The position numbers and the translations under genes are program-made. Below are positions 11,850-23,996 of a stretch of 64,000 nt of DNA, one piece after another. Under the pieces are notes generated by a model, which saw only the letters and a program-made list of their open reading frames with translations, was not told the origin of the DNA and made no database searches. Location: the NCBI GenBank assembly GCA_008477525.1, contig SPDT01000001.1, forward strand, positions 4,774,001 to 4,838,000, read 5' to 3'. Position 1 is the stretch's first letter. Each line of letters starts with the position of its first letter. Origin of the DNA: Hypomyces perniciosus (lineage: Eukaryota; Ascomycota; Sordariomycetes; Hypocreales; Hypocreaceae).

Positions 11850-14050
11850 AGAAAAATCAGTTTTTAATTAAATAATAGGTAAAATGTAAAATACTTTATT
11901 AAGCTTTTTACTATATACCTATTAATTATAATTACTTTATTTAAGTTCTGGAATTACTTTTTATTAAGCTTAGCTATTTTTACTAGTATTAATATTAAGC
12001 TTTAATAATTAACTTTTACTATAGTATTAACTTTAAAATTATATACTAATATCTAAATAATTTTAACATCTAAATTAATTAATACCTTTAAAAGTATCTT
12101 TTTTATTTTTAGTCCTTTATTTATAATAGTTTAAATTATTATATTAGATTAATATATTTATTTAAGTATAAACTTTATTATTACTGCTAACAATAAAGTA
12201 AGTATAGGTTTTACTTTTACTTATTTATAAAAGTTATATCTCCTTTTAAATAGATAGATATACCTATAATTACTTAGGATATATTAAATATTAAAATAGA
12301 CCTTCTTTATAGGCCTAGTTAATTCTATTGCAATAGCTAGCTCTTCAAAGCAGTATAGATTAAAGCTTTAGCATTAAGGGTATAATATTACTGCTTTATA
12401 TATATTAGTCTATATCTGCAGCTATTAATATCTTTCTTTTAAAAACTGGAAAGTTACTTTTTAGCCTTTATAGCCTATTTCTATATAGTATTACTAAATA
12501 GCTGTTTTCTTTATAGTTACGCTATTAAAAATAAATGCAGGCTAGCAGCAGTATTTTATTACTCTTGCCTATAATTTCTTGTCTTTTACAATAAACCTTT
12601 TTACTTTATTCCTAAATCGCTAAAAGTCTATGATTAAAAGATTAAATAATCTCTATATTATCTAGAGGTATTATATAATTTATTAAGACTTTTTACTATA
12701 CTTTTCCTTTAATAGTATAAATAAAATAATACTTAAATATATATTGATAAAATCTTTTAAGTCCCTTTCTTTTTTAACTTTAACTTTATCTATTATAATT
12801 ATTAATTTATAGGATAAAGTATCTGCTATAATATTTTTTTAAGGATATATTTAATAGTAAAGTCGAAAAAAAGGATATAATTAATTTATTAGGTTATATA
12901 TCTGCTAAGGATATTATTAATTCCTTTATTTATTTAATTAATAACTACTTTAATATCTATTTTTAATATAAATGGAAGTTTATAAATATAAATATATAGC
13001 GTTTTAAAGGCTTAAAGTAAAGCTTTATATTCCTTTTTTATAGTATTATATTTTATTTCCGATAAAAGTTAATACTTACTTTTATATTAGATTAATTGCC
13101 TTTTCCTTTCTATAATCTATATTAAAATAACCCCCTAGTTTATTATACTAGCGTTAACTATAAAGATTACCTCTTTATATCCTTTACTTATATTTAATGT
13201 TACTAATATTATGGTAGAAGTAATAAACTCTTTAAGTTTATTTATAGTTTACTATTATTCTTTAATTTACTTTTAAAAGGTATTTTTCTTTAATAGGGTT
13301 ATTAAAGGCTTAGTAATCTATATAAAATATTTAATCTAGCATCTATAGTAATTAATTAAACTAAAGAAAGATTAAACTTTATTAATAGTTTTATAGTTCT
13401 TTTATTCTTTAATTTTAATAATTTTGCCTATAGCCAGTTAATGCCTTTTTATTCTATATAAATACCCTATTAATTTAGCAGATTTTTAATAAAAGACTGA
13501 TTTTACTGTTAAAATTGTATAGCTTACTAGTTTAATATTTACTAAAGTTTTATCTAAGTTTTGCAGATACTTTAAAATATAGCGTTAAGCTTTAGGTATT
13601 GCTTTTTTACTACTATATATAGACTTTAAACCTTATACTGCAATATTATTTAAAAATAGTCAGTAAACTATAAGTATAAAATTAAATAGTTTTTAAAAGA
13701 TAATATATTAAAATTGCGGTATTAAGTTTATAGCGCCTATTAAAAAAGTATAGTATTTTAAAAGGCTAATAGGGCTTGCAAATATAATTATATTTTAGCT
13801 TTTTTTATTAAAAGGGATTTAATTATAGCCTAAAAAAAAGTTTAGTAATAACAGTATTATATAACCTATAAAGTCCTCGCTAAATTAATCTGCGCTTAAA
13901 GGAATAAAGGCATCCCTAATAGTTACTTTATTTATTTATATAATAAAGTTAATAAAGTAAAGGCTATTATTTTTCTTTTATATAAGGAAAAATAGGTTTT
14001 TATATAGCTTATAGCCTTCTTTTAAAAGACCTTTTTTAATATATATTTAT
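11850..14050 (-). pseudogene. Gypsy-B reverse transcriptase, RNase H and integrase remnants
   Basis: Read on the minus strand across stops, the order is that of a Ty3/gypsy pol. Reverse transcriptase is at about 14,050-13,600, with FFLGYN, ASPISLLKYY and FLNNIAV segments; the last is the degraded catalytic Asp-Asp box. RNase H is at about 13,050-12,850, with KKEYKALL and FDFTIKYIL segments. The integrase core is at about 12,350-11,850. The segments resemble the fungal gypsy clade whose integrase is followed by a basic tail. Stops are frequent and mostly TAA/TAG from RIP-type changes, so no product is expected. Confidence 0.65.
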
Positions 14051-17000
14051 AGTAAATTAATTACTTTCTTCTCTATACCTTTAAGGATTAAAATACTGCT
14101 ACTCTACTAAATATTATACTTTACCATATACATAGTCTATAGTAAAGTAATTATAAAATCTAGCTTTTTATATTTTATAAAATCCTCGGAAAATGCTATT
14201 TCCCTGTTTTTTAAAATCTGTATAAGATTACGGTTTCTTATATTATTAGTTTCCTTTTTACTATCTTTAATATTGCTGCTAGGCAGTCTAGTATAAGTTT
14301 TAACCTAGCTTTAATTAGTAAAAACTTTAAAGTAATATATTTAGTAAAAGGGGTATTAAGGTTTAAATTATGTTTAATTTTATTTTACTTTTTTTATTTT
14401 TAATAAAAACTTTTAGCAGGAATAAAACTATTAAATAAAGTATTATTTACTAGATAAATTTTTATGCCTTTTTTTTTATATATAGTAGTAGTTTTAATCT
14501 GCTTGCGCTTCTATACTTTCCTTAAAGACTTTCTCTTTTATTCCTTTACTCTTTTAAACTCTTTTACTGCTTTCTTTATTACTTTTATTTTATTTTTTAA
14601 TTTATTAGCTAATAGTAGTTAAATTAAATCCTCCCTAGCTTACTTTAATAGTCTATATAAAACCTTTTCTTTAAAAGTAAAGTAAAGGTTTTTTAAGCTT
14701 TCTTCTGGTTTATTAACTTTATATTTAAATATAAAGTTAATATTTATTTTAACTTTAAGTTATATAATACCTTTATTTTATATTTTTAATAGATAGCTTT
14801 AATAGTTAAAGTAATCACTTAAATATTCCCTATTTTATATTTTATATATAAATCCCTATTCCTTAACATATAATTAAATATTAACTGCGCAGTCTAAATA
14901 AATAATATTTTAAAAGTTAAAGGCATTAAAACTTTATTAAATGCAATATAAAATCTGGCTGCTATTTATATATTACTTATATATACCTAAATAATAGTTT
15001 TGCTATATATATTTACTTAGCTATTATTAAATGCAGTATTAACTGCTTTATAAAGGTATATTATTATATTATATTTTATAGTTAGCTAATAAAAGATAAT
15101 ATTTCCCTTTAACCTTAAGTCTATAAATGCTTTAATAAGTATATTATTAGGCTCTTTTAACTATACTTATATTTATAGTAGATTTTATAAATAGCAGAGA
15201 ATCCTTTTTAAATCAACTATCTAAATCCAGGTTATAAACTTTTATAATTAATTTACCTTATAGTTAATAGCTATATTTAATTATTCTAGCTTATAAAAGT
15301 ATATTTTTAAATGTAGCAATAAGTTTAAGTCTTTAAGATTAAATAATTCTTTATTTAATAATCCCTTTACTAGTAAAGGTTATAAGGTTATAGCTTTAAA
15401 AGGTTAATCCTATAGCAATTAAATAACTTATACAGTCAGTTTTATATATACAGTTATTATATTTAATTCTTTTAATAGTTTTTCCTTTAAAAGGTATTTA
15501 TATATAAAGATATATATTATTTAATATAAAGTATATTTAAAGATAGTTAAGTTAGTTTTCCTATAAACCTATATTTCAGTAATCCTTTATAATTTCACAA
15601 TTAAATCTACTTTTAAAGCGTTTATAAGTTCTAGAATAGTATTTAAAAAAGTATTAGTTTTAAATTTAATTGCATTATCTAGAATTGCTGCTTAGATTAT
15701 TATTTTAGCTTACTTTACTTTTAATAATTCCTTTTTATTTTTAACGCCTTTTATTCTATTTTCTTTATTATATTATAGTCCAGACAGTATAGCCTTTAAG
15801 GTTATAGGTATAGAGTCTAAATGCAGTTACTTTTTCTTAATTAGCTACTTTAATTAACGCAGTAATAGCTCCTCTTTAATTTATTTATTTACTTTATTAA
15901 TTATTTAAATATACTTTTATCCTTTTCTGGTTATAATGTTAATAAAGACAGTTTAATTAAATAATTCCTTAATGAAACTAGCCTAGTTATATTTATTTAA
16001 GGGTTCCTTTAAAGGGTTTATTTTAGCTAGGTTTATAGAAATTCTTTTAATCCCTTTTATTTATATATTATCTCCTTTATTAGCAATTATTTAATCTTTA
16101 TTTATAAAGTATATAATATTTATTATTAATCCCTTTATAAGGATTATATTTAACTTTTATAGTATCTAGATTTTAAATATCTCCTTATACTTTACTTCTT
16201 TATAACTAATATTAAAAAGTTTAGTTTTATCTTTTTTGCAAATAATAAACTTAGCAAAACCTTATTTTAAGCTTTATATAATTCTACCTAAAGTATTAAT
16301 ATTTTTTATATATAGGTTCTAATAGTTGTAACTGCTATAATAAATTAAGCTAAGACTAAGGTTTTCCGCAGGCCTATTTAAGCTATTTTTACTACTAGGT
16401 TATATATTATAAACCTATAGGCTTTATTATAGGCTAGCTTAGCGCAGTTTTAAAGAAAATAACTTTTATTAATATAATATTAATAATATTTAATATCAAT
16501 AATTACATTTAAATAGTTAATAAAGAAAGTATTTAGTATATTATTATATAAAAGGTCTATTATATTAATATTATTAATAGTAATTATTAAAGTAAAGGGT
16601 TTTTATTTAAGTTTATTATTATTAATAGTAATATAACAATATTCTCTTTTTTTTAGGTTAATTGCCTTTTCTTTTTACTAAAAGAGTTAAATTACTAGCT
16701 TATTAAATTTTTTAAATAAAGCATTTATTTAATCTTTAAGCTATAAAGTTATAGCTAATTCTGCAGGCTTAAGCTATTTTGTTTTTTATTTTCTCGCCTT
16801 TAGGCTTAACTTTAATTTAAATAAATCTAATAAATCCCTAGTCTTAAAAGGTCTTTTATTAAACTTTTAAAAATAGGCTTTTTAAATATTAAGCTCTATT
16901 AATATTTTATTATAGAAAAGTATTTAGACTTTAATATATATTAAGTCCTTGAAATTATTAATTTCTTTAATCCCTTTAAAAGCTATTACCAACTAAAGTA

Positions 17001-17204
17001 GCTTTAACAGTATTACTTTCGCAATATTATAAAAATATAATATTACTGTCTTTTAACTTCTTTTATTAAGCTTTTAATAAAGGTATTAATATTAAAGTAA
17101 TTAATTTATTATAAACTATATTCCTATAGGTTTATAGTAATAAAGGTTTTAAAGTTATACTATATATAATTCTAATTAATCTTTATTATATTATTTATAA
17201 TAAG

Positions 17205-17299
17205 TAGTGCTATTTATACAGATAAAAATTGCTATTTATACAGATGGTCCGTGCGCCACCCATAAAAATCTCCCTATAGCTCCTTACACTCTGTAACTT
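17205..17299 (+). repeat. Left terminal inverted repeat of the MULE
   Basis: The repeat starts TAGTGCTATT and matches the reverse complement of 19878-19972 over about 95 positions with a handful of differences, nearly all transitions. It contains a 16-bp direct repeat, TGCTATTTATACAGAT, at 17208-17223 and 17230-17245, which could be duplicated transposase-binding sites. Confidence 0.8.
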
Positions 17300-18599
17300 A
17301 ATTCTTTACATAACAGCTATTTACAGTATATCAGATTACTTTAAATAACAAGTCTTTATTATCCCCTTTATCTACCTATATAAAGGCTAACTATTCTCCC
17401 GGCTATATAGCTGGCATAATTTTATTAATCCCCTCTTTAATTCTAGTTAAAGCTGTGGCTGAGATATAGCTTTGTCGTTATAATGTTTTGGCGACCCGCG
17501 AGCCTCCGCGGCCCCTAGAACGCTGAGATGACGATCTAGAGCTTTATGGCGTCTGCTGTAAGCTAACAGAGCTATCTATCTCGAATTGTAAAGGGGCTCG
17601 CTGGATACTGGGGTCTAGTCGGCGTGTAGGCGGTCGCCCTTGCCCTCTCTGTGATTGCTGTAACTGTTAAGGTTGTTGAGTCTGTTAAGTCTGTTGAGTC
17701 TGTTATATAAGACTGATACTATCCCCGCTGCTGTTATTACTGCTGTCAACAGCTTGAAGTGTAACTGGCATGGGCAGTTTCCTATTGTTCAGTAATCGGG
17801 GTCTTCCACAGAGATTTCGAACGATATTAGGGTCTTGGATACGAAGGAGCAGTTTATCTAGATCCTAGTGCATGCAACTGTTAATAGGATTCCCTATATA
17901 AAACAGTAGCGGATTTACCAAAGGCTTCACAAGCCACTATCGCGGATATATATTATATTTACTTAAAGGCTCACTAGCCTTAAGCCTTTAAAAGATAAAA
18001 TAACTGCACAGTAAAGCATATTATTGCGTAAAAGTGCTATAATAAGGTCGAAGCAGCTCTAGCTTTTTTTATATAGGCAGGGCAGCAACAGCAATTCGAT
18101 ATTGCCGGGCAAGGAGGTTAATAGCTGTATAACTGATATGTGTCGCAATATCGCTAAGCCACTGTTGCTGTATTATAAAGTTGGTGCGTTAACGCATCTG
18201 TATAGAGGCAGCTTTCTGGATATAGTTTCACTCTTTCTTTTAAATTGTCTGTAGCAGTGCTGTATAGAGATATAAAAGGTCACTAGTACCTGAGATTAAA
18301 TAAGTCTTTATATCTTTATAGGCTATTTTAACTGGACTATTAACCCGTTAGCCAAAATTGCAGTACTGTTTAATACAGCAATAAGCCTATTAAAATCGGA
18401 AAGGTATATATTCGCGAGAGATATAGTATAAAATATATACCTGTACAGGATTATATATAAACCTTATCGCAGCCTAAGTTAACTTAAAATTAACTTCCTT
18501 ATTAACATAAATTATATACTTTTATGACTTATATATACTATTAGAGCTATACTTACACTTAGTTAAAGTAAAGCTTAAAATGCCTTGCTTAGTATTATC

Positions 18600-19860
18600 T
18601 TGCATTGCAGCTTAGGCATTAAAATTATCGTTAACAGCGTTATTATTGTTATTATTGTCTATATTATTATTATTTTTCCCTAGCTTTTTCCACTATAATT
18701 TAATCTTAGCCTTAATATTAGCGTTAATATAGTATATATAAAGCTGCTATTGTATATCCGGAAAAACATGCCTAAATGCGTTTTTAAGGGCCTGCTCTTT
18801 ATCTATAATTGCAACAATTAGGGCTAGGGCGCCAATTGCAGTGCAAAGCGAATCTAGCTGCTTACAGAGCCATTAAAAGCTGTCTTCCTTTTCTGTATTA
18901 ATAAGGCTAAAGGCGAAATTAGCGATAGATTTCTAGTTAGTGATTCTAGTCGCTTAGAATAGATATATATTAAATCTGTTGGTTTTGTATATATTATCAA
19001 GTCCTAGTATTTCAGGGAACTGCTTTTATATTATCTTATATTATAGATATATCCAGAAAACGCCTTTAATCTTATTATCAATACCAAATTTAATATAGTA
19101 ATAAAGATAACTATCTTAAAGGTATTTAATCTAAGTTTAGGTTATTGTAAAGCCTTTAAGACCTTCTTTACAGATCTTTTAACAGTTATTATAGATATCT
19201 TTTTAATAAAAGAATACGCGATTGGCAGGATTTAAATCTCTAATAATATCAGTTATTTTACAGGCAGGAAATGCTTTATGCTTAAAGAGGTTACGCTTAA
19301 GTATAAACTGGTCTTAAGTTTACTGACAATATATAATATAGGCAAAAGGGTTAAGAGATAGGGGGTGATTATATAAATAGCAGTTAACGCGATAAAACTA
19401 CTTTTAGTTAAATCTTTTTATCGCTATTGCTATTAATTTAAAGGGGCAGTTAATCTTTTGCGTTAATAGCTTTTATATACTAGTGCTTATAAAAGTCGGC
19501 TTTTTAAAATAATTGCAATAGAGGTTATAGTATATCTTAATTGTAGTTCCGTTTACCTTGCGAGGCGAGGAGCTACTTTTAATAATAATAGCTGCGCTAT
19601 TACTGAGAAAGAAATCCTGCAGGAAAGAGATTAAGTTGTCGAAAAAATCGAATAGAGGAGATAGTGGCAGAGGTGGGATTTTATAGTCAGGTTTAGGTAA
19701 ATCCAGCAGCTTTAAAGGCAACTGCAGCCGGCTATAGTTTTTACTATTAAGATTAAGGCGTTCAATAAGATTAAAGCGAGTTATCTCTTTAGACTGAGTT
19801 AATAAAAGGTCAACAGGGATATCTATTATCGTAACGGCACTGATAATGTTGCTGTGGTAG
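18600..19860 (-). pseudogene. MULE transposase remnant with FAR1-like zinc-binding domain
   Basis: Reading right to left on the minus strand there is an open stretch up to 19473 (LKLLDLPKPDYKIPP near its start, about 19,710). Next comes a FAR1-like segment with NCPFKLIA (about 19,450) and YNHPLSLNP. The MULE catalytic region follows with DNIYKTNRFN (about 18,990), whose Asp is the first catalytic residue, and IIDKEQALKNAF (about 18,800), which carries the second. A polar Asn-rich stretch is encoded by an AAT/AAC repeat near 18,640. In-frame stops interrupt the reading. The family cuts and pastes DNA by a DDE mechanism; this copy should be inactive but its TIRs could still be mobilised in trans. 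Confidence 0.7.
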
Positions 19861-19877
19861 TGTTATTGCTATAGTTC

Positions 19878-19972
19878 AAGTTGTAGAGTGTAAGGAGCTA
19901 TAGGGAGATTTTTGCGGGTGGCGTACGGACCATCTGTATAAATAGCAATTTTTATCTATATGAATAGCACTA
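19878..19972 (-). repeat. Right terminal inverted repeat of the MULE
   Basis: Reverse complement of the left TIR. It retains more of the presumed original sequence (GGGTGGCGTACGGACC is unmutated), whereas the left arm shows a few C-to-T/G-to-A changes. Outermost bases read GCACTA. Confidence 0.8.
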
Positions 19973-21450
19973 GTCTTTATAATATTGCGTAAACTTTTTC
20001 TTTATTTTAGTTTAGCTAATACTTTCTTTAATAAAAATCTAAACTATTTTCTATTCCTTTACTTTTATAAACAGTTTTAAGTACCTCCTTTAATCTTTAA
20101 TTAACATTCTTTAATTTTCTATTTTTTATTTATAGCTTTTTAAGAACTAAAATATATTTTTACTATTAAATTTATTTATAAAATTAGTCTTTAATAGTAG
20201 CTTTATACTTTAAATATTCTTAAAAGCTTACATAAAAAAGAGAAACTTTTAAGATAATAACTTCTTTTTTTCTATTAAAGAACCTAACCTTTTTTTAGTT
20301 TTTATTATAATATATATAGAAAGTATTAATACTAAATTAAATATATAATTAAATAATTCTTTAAGTTAAAGGGTTAAAGAAAGGGTTACATTTAGTATTC
20401 TAGTAAAAGGAGGTTATTAGTTTAATTTAAACTCTGTTACTTTAAGTTAAAGTAAGTTATTAAAGTCTTGATTAAATAGTTTTTTAATAAAAAAATACCT
20501 TTTTTTTATAGATTAAAGTCATTTAACTTAAATACCTGGCCTTTAAAGGAGTATTCCTTTTTTAAATAAAAAAAGGATATATTCTTTTAATAAAGCAGCT
20601 ATAGTAATATATTTTACTAGGGTAAAGAGTTTTTCTGTAAAGAAAAAGGGTTATATTTATCTGTTTAAAATAAAGAAATTAACTAGTCTTTTAAAGATAG
20701 TTTCCTATATTAATACTAGTTATAAAATATTAAGTTAATATCTTTTTTATATCTTTTTTAAATATCTTTACTATAAATAAAGACAGTTTATATATTAAAG
20801 ATTTTAAAAGTAATAAAATAGCGCTTTTATTAAATATTAAAGAAAACCCAGCTAAAAATATCAGTAAAATTAAAATAAAGTCTCTATACTAAAAGATGAA
20901 ATAATTAATATATCCTTTATCGGCCCTTTATAGCTATTTTATTTATTCACTTACCCGCTAATAAATAAAATAGGGGTTATAATAGTATATTAATAGTTTA
21001 AAGGGGCTTAGGTTATATAGTATTAACTGTTTTACCTATATATTTACTTTTACTATAGCGATTAGTCTTTCAGTAATTTTCCTTAAGATTTTAACTTTTA
21101 ATTAGCAGGTATTATTAACTAATAATTTTTTAAAGTTCTGCTTTTTTATTATATTTTAGCGCGTTATACCTAGGTTAATTAATCCTAATATCTTTTTAGA
21201 AATTGTAACTAAATAACCTATATTTTTAAAGTTAAATATTATACTAATTTATATTAAATAATTGTAAAAAGGGTTTTAAGCTATTTCCTTTAGCTAATTA
21301 TTTTATATTTATATCAAGATTAAGTAAAGCTAGCTTATAACTTTATTAGTAGTTAAGTAAAGGTAGGTTTTAGTAGCAGTATAAAAGTGCCTTTAGTAAT
21401 TACTTCCTAGGATATAATTTCTGAGATTTCCCTTTATCTTGGTTATTAGT
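19973..21450 (-). pseudogene. 5' internal region of gypsy-B (PBS and gag side), degraded
   Basis: The 1.5 kb between the MULE and the right LTR-B is the 5' leader and first coding part of gypsy-B on the minus strand. It is strongly T-rich on the + strand and has no usable frame. The bases next to the LTR (minus strand CTAATAACCAAGATAAAGGG) would be the primer-binding site region, but I cannot name the tRNA with confidence because of RIP-type changes. Confidence 0.45.
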
Positions 21451-21854
21451 TTTATTAAAGGGGAATTAGTACTTTAAAATATATATATAATATATATATA
21501 CCTATATATAATAACTGGTATTAAGTATAGGGACTGCGCTTTTAATAGAACTATAAAGCAGTAATTAAGTAATATAAAGTCTAAAAAATACTATAGATTA
21601 TTCAATTATAATGCCAGCAGTTAAAAGCAATTAATAATTACCTTTATATACCTTAGCAGTTATATACTTATAAGTAGGGTTATATATTAAAGGAGGAAGA
21701 AGGTTATTATTTATTAAATTAAGTTTATTTATATATCTTTATACTTTTATACTTCCTTAATCCAGTAACTATTTAAATAAGCAGCCGACTTTTCTCGGCT
21801 AAGCTTTATAAGAAAAATGCAGGTGCGTTAGGTATATTAATTACCCCCAACAAA
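21451..21854 (-). repeat. LTR-B, 5' LTR of gypsy-B
   Basis: A 404-bp LTR-B copy starts TTTATTAAAGGGG (clean copy TTTGTCGAGGGGG) and ends CCCCCAACAAA. It is followed by ATAC, the partner of 6831-6834, and then by the remainder of LTR-A. It is in the same orientation as 6835-7240. Confidence 0.8.
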
Positions 21855-21858
21855 ATAC

Positions 21859-21944
21859 CTTTAAACTATATTCTTATAGCTTCTTGCCTTATTTAAGGCA
21901 TAATAAAGATATTACCTTGACCCGCTATTCCATATACCGTAATA
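21859..21944 (+). repeat. LTR-A, right part of the split 3' LTR of gypsy-A1
   Basis: This segment continues the LTR-A interrupted at 6834, from CTTTAAAC to the terminal ATACCGTAATA. It is followed by AATAA, the expected 5-bp target duplication of gypsy-A1, and then by copia-C internal sequence. Confidence 0.78.
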
Positions 21945-22899
21945 AATAATAAAGAATTAAAGGGAGAAATAAAGCTAGATTTATTAAATTAAATAATTCC
22001 TAGCTTTTAAAATATTAATCCTTTACTCTTTAATATTATTCTAAAAAAAGTATTTACTACTATTCCCTTTACCTATATTTTTATACTAGTTATATAAAAC
22101 TTTATAGTTATAAAGGATCCTATAAATATAAATATATTCTACTTTCTTTATAATAGTATTAAAAAGCTAGCCTTTTTAACTGCTATAATATAAAACCTTT
22201 AAATATTTAAGTAAGTACTTTATAATCCTAATAAAACTAAATAGCTAAAAGCAATATATAGTAAATTTAATTACTTAATTAAATAATATACTTTTACTTT
22301 TATTAAATATAATAATATTTTTAAAAGTAAAAATCTTATTACTAGTTAATTAATCTTAAAAATTAAAAAAGACTAAAATAATAAAATAGTTAAGTTTAAA
22401 GCTAGGCTAGTTATTAAGGGCTTTTAATAATTAAAAGGCATAAATTTTAATTAAATATTTACTTTAATAGCTATTTTTTCTATTTAATAGCTCTTTTTAA
22501 CTTTAACTATTATTTATAATTAAGAAATTAAATAAATTAACTTTATTAATATATTCTTTAATAGGATATTTAAAGAAACTATTTTCTTTAATTTCCTTAA
22601 AGGGTTTAAAGATTCCATAAATTAAACTTCCTTGAAAATTAAATTTATTTTTAGAAAGCTAGGTTATAACTTTAATATAAATTAAGTTATTTAATTATAG
22701 AAAGCTTTTTATAGTTTAAAATAGTCCTTTAAAGAATAGCAATAAACTTTATAAACTTTAAGAAATAAATTAAAATATACTCCTTTAATTTCTAACTTTA
22801 CTATTCTTTATAATCTAAATAATAATATTTTTATTATTATTTATATAAATAACTATTTTTTTTATTAAACTAAATAAAAAAGCTATAGCTTTATTGAAG

Positions 22900-23790
22900 T
22901 TAACTTTTAATAAAGTCTATACTATAAAAGATAAAGGCTTTGCCTTTTTCTTTTTAAAGGTTTAGATAATTAAAAATAGAAAAAGAGGCCTTTTTTAACT
23001 TTCCTAGAAACAGTATATTAGTAAAGCTATAAAGTTCTTTAACCTTTAAAACTTAAAGCCTATCTAATTACCTTTATAGCCCTCTCTTTTAGTTAATAAA
23101 ACTATAACTAAACTAGATAAAGCTAATATTAAGCTTTTTTAAGCTATTATTAAAACTATTATCTATTTAATAATATATATTTAAATAAATACTAGCTTTC
23201 TAGTTTAATAGCTAGTAAAATAATTCTAAAGCCTATATAAAAAGCATTTAAATACAGCCTATAACCTATTATAATATTTAAATAATACCTAGGATCTAGC
23301 TATTTAATATACTAGAAAATCTAATCCTATACCTATTAGTTATTGCGATAGTAATTTTACTAGGGATAAAAAATTAAGTAAATCGACTTATAGTTATATT
23401 ATAATAATTACTAATAGGCCGATTAACTAAAAATCGAAAAAGGGCTTAACTATTTATCTTTTTATATTAAAAGCAGAGTTTATAGCTTTTATAAGAGCTA
23501 TTAAAGAGATTTAATAGCTTATTAGCCTATATAAAGAGGTAAATTAATTAATTAAATAGCCAATCTCTCTACTTAATAACAATAAAGGTACTATTTTTAC
23601 TTTAAATAACCTTACCCTTTATAATTAAATAAAATACACTTTATTACAGTTTAATTATATTAAGGAATAAGTTAAAAATAGTATTATTATAGTTAGTTAT
23701 CTGGAAACCAGTAAAATAGTTGCTAATAGGCTTACTAAGCCTCTTTTAAGTTAAAAGCTAAAGAACTTTATAAGTCTCTTTAATCTTTAG
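22900..23790 (+). pseudogene. Copia-C pol C-terminus (RNase H) remnant
   Basis: The + strand reading, ignoring stops, follows the copia order: KKHLNTAYNLL (about 23,250), ISYCDSNFTRDKKLSKSTY (about 23,340), then a KSKKGLTIYLF segment and KAEFIAFIRAIKEI (about 23,480), and VANRLTKPLLS (about 23,730). These correspond to the YxDADxAGD, KSKKQ and EAEY boxes of Ty1/copia RNase H. Catalytic acidic residues are partly replaced by Asn or Lys through transitions. Not functional. Confidence 0.72.
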
Positions 23791-23996
23791 CTTTTACTTA
23801 AAGTCTATACTTACAGTTTTTTTATCCTTTTCTTTTTTATAGTTATTTACTATACCTTTTATAGCTATTAGCTATCTTTATTATTTTTAGCTATATTAAC
23901 TAATTCTTTTTATTTTCTATATCCTAATTACTTTCCTATATCTAAATCCTATATTTACTTCAAAGTTATATAAAATAGTATTTATTTTAAAGGGAG

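Larger units (their letters stand above)
17205..19972 (-). mobile_element. MULE-type DNA transposon with 95-bp terminal inverted repeats
   Basis: Two inverted copies of about 95 bp (17205-17299 and 19878-19972) bound a 2.77-kb element inside gypsy-B. The interior encodes, on the minus strand, a degraded transposase with a FAR1-like zinc-binding start and a MULE catalytic region. Long TIRs and this transposase type are typical of Mutator-like elements such as fungal Hop. The expected target duplication (usually 8-11 bp) is not recognisable; the flanks read TATAATAAG on the left and GTCTTTATA on the right. RIP is milder than in the surrounding gypsy, so the element is probably younger. Confidence 0.75.
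6835..21854 (-). mobile_element. Gypsy-B: large minus-strand Ty3/gypsy retrotransposon nested in LTR-A
   Basis: The element is bounded by two direct LTR-B copies and flanked by the 4-bp target duplication ATAC (6831-6834 and 21855-21858) inside an LTR-A. Coding strand is minus: reverse transcriptase, RNase H and integrase remnants read right to left between about 14,050 and 11,850, and a purine tract on the minus strand (7241-7256, read as ATAGGGAGGG) abuts the left LTR, which is therefore the 3' LTR. After subtracting the nested MULE and solo LTR-A the element is still about 12 kb. About 4 kb (7468-11,700) lies 3' of the integrase with no recognisable gene. RIP-type changes occur throughout. 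Confidence 0.75.
1..21944 (+). mobile_element. Gypsy-A1: RIP-degraded Ty3/gypsy retrotransposon, interrupted by gypsy-B
   Basis: An LTR retrotransposon on the + strand. It has a partial 5' LTR (1-123), about 6.6 kb of internal sequence (124-6758), a polypurine run ending GGGGGGGTAC directly before the 3' LTR, and a 3' LTR split into 6759-6834 and 21859-21944 by a later gypsy-B insertion. The reverse transcriptase is recognisable near 3760-4150. All frames are full of TAA/TAG/TGA produced by C-to-T and G-to-A changes, so the copy is dead. The right flank (21945-21949, AATAA) is the predicted target duplication; its partner would lie left of base 1. Gypsy-A1 interrupts a copia element whose remaining part starts at 21945. 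A solo LTR-B (2631-3033) lies inside. Confidence 0.75.

Noticed and set aside
19473..19721. 82-codon minus-strand frame as an independent small gene
   Set aside because: It has no ATG and continues into the FAR1-like and MULE catalytic segments of the degraded transposase, so it is part of the transposon.
17196..19981. TA dinucleotide duplication of a Tc1/mariner element at the 17.2-20.0 kb transposon
   Set aside because: TA flanks both ends but is common in this DNA; the long TIRs and transposase motifs point to a MULE, and the TA may simply be the outermost TIR bases.
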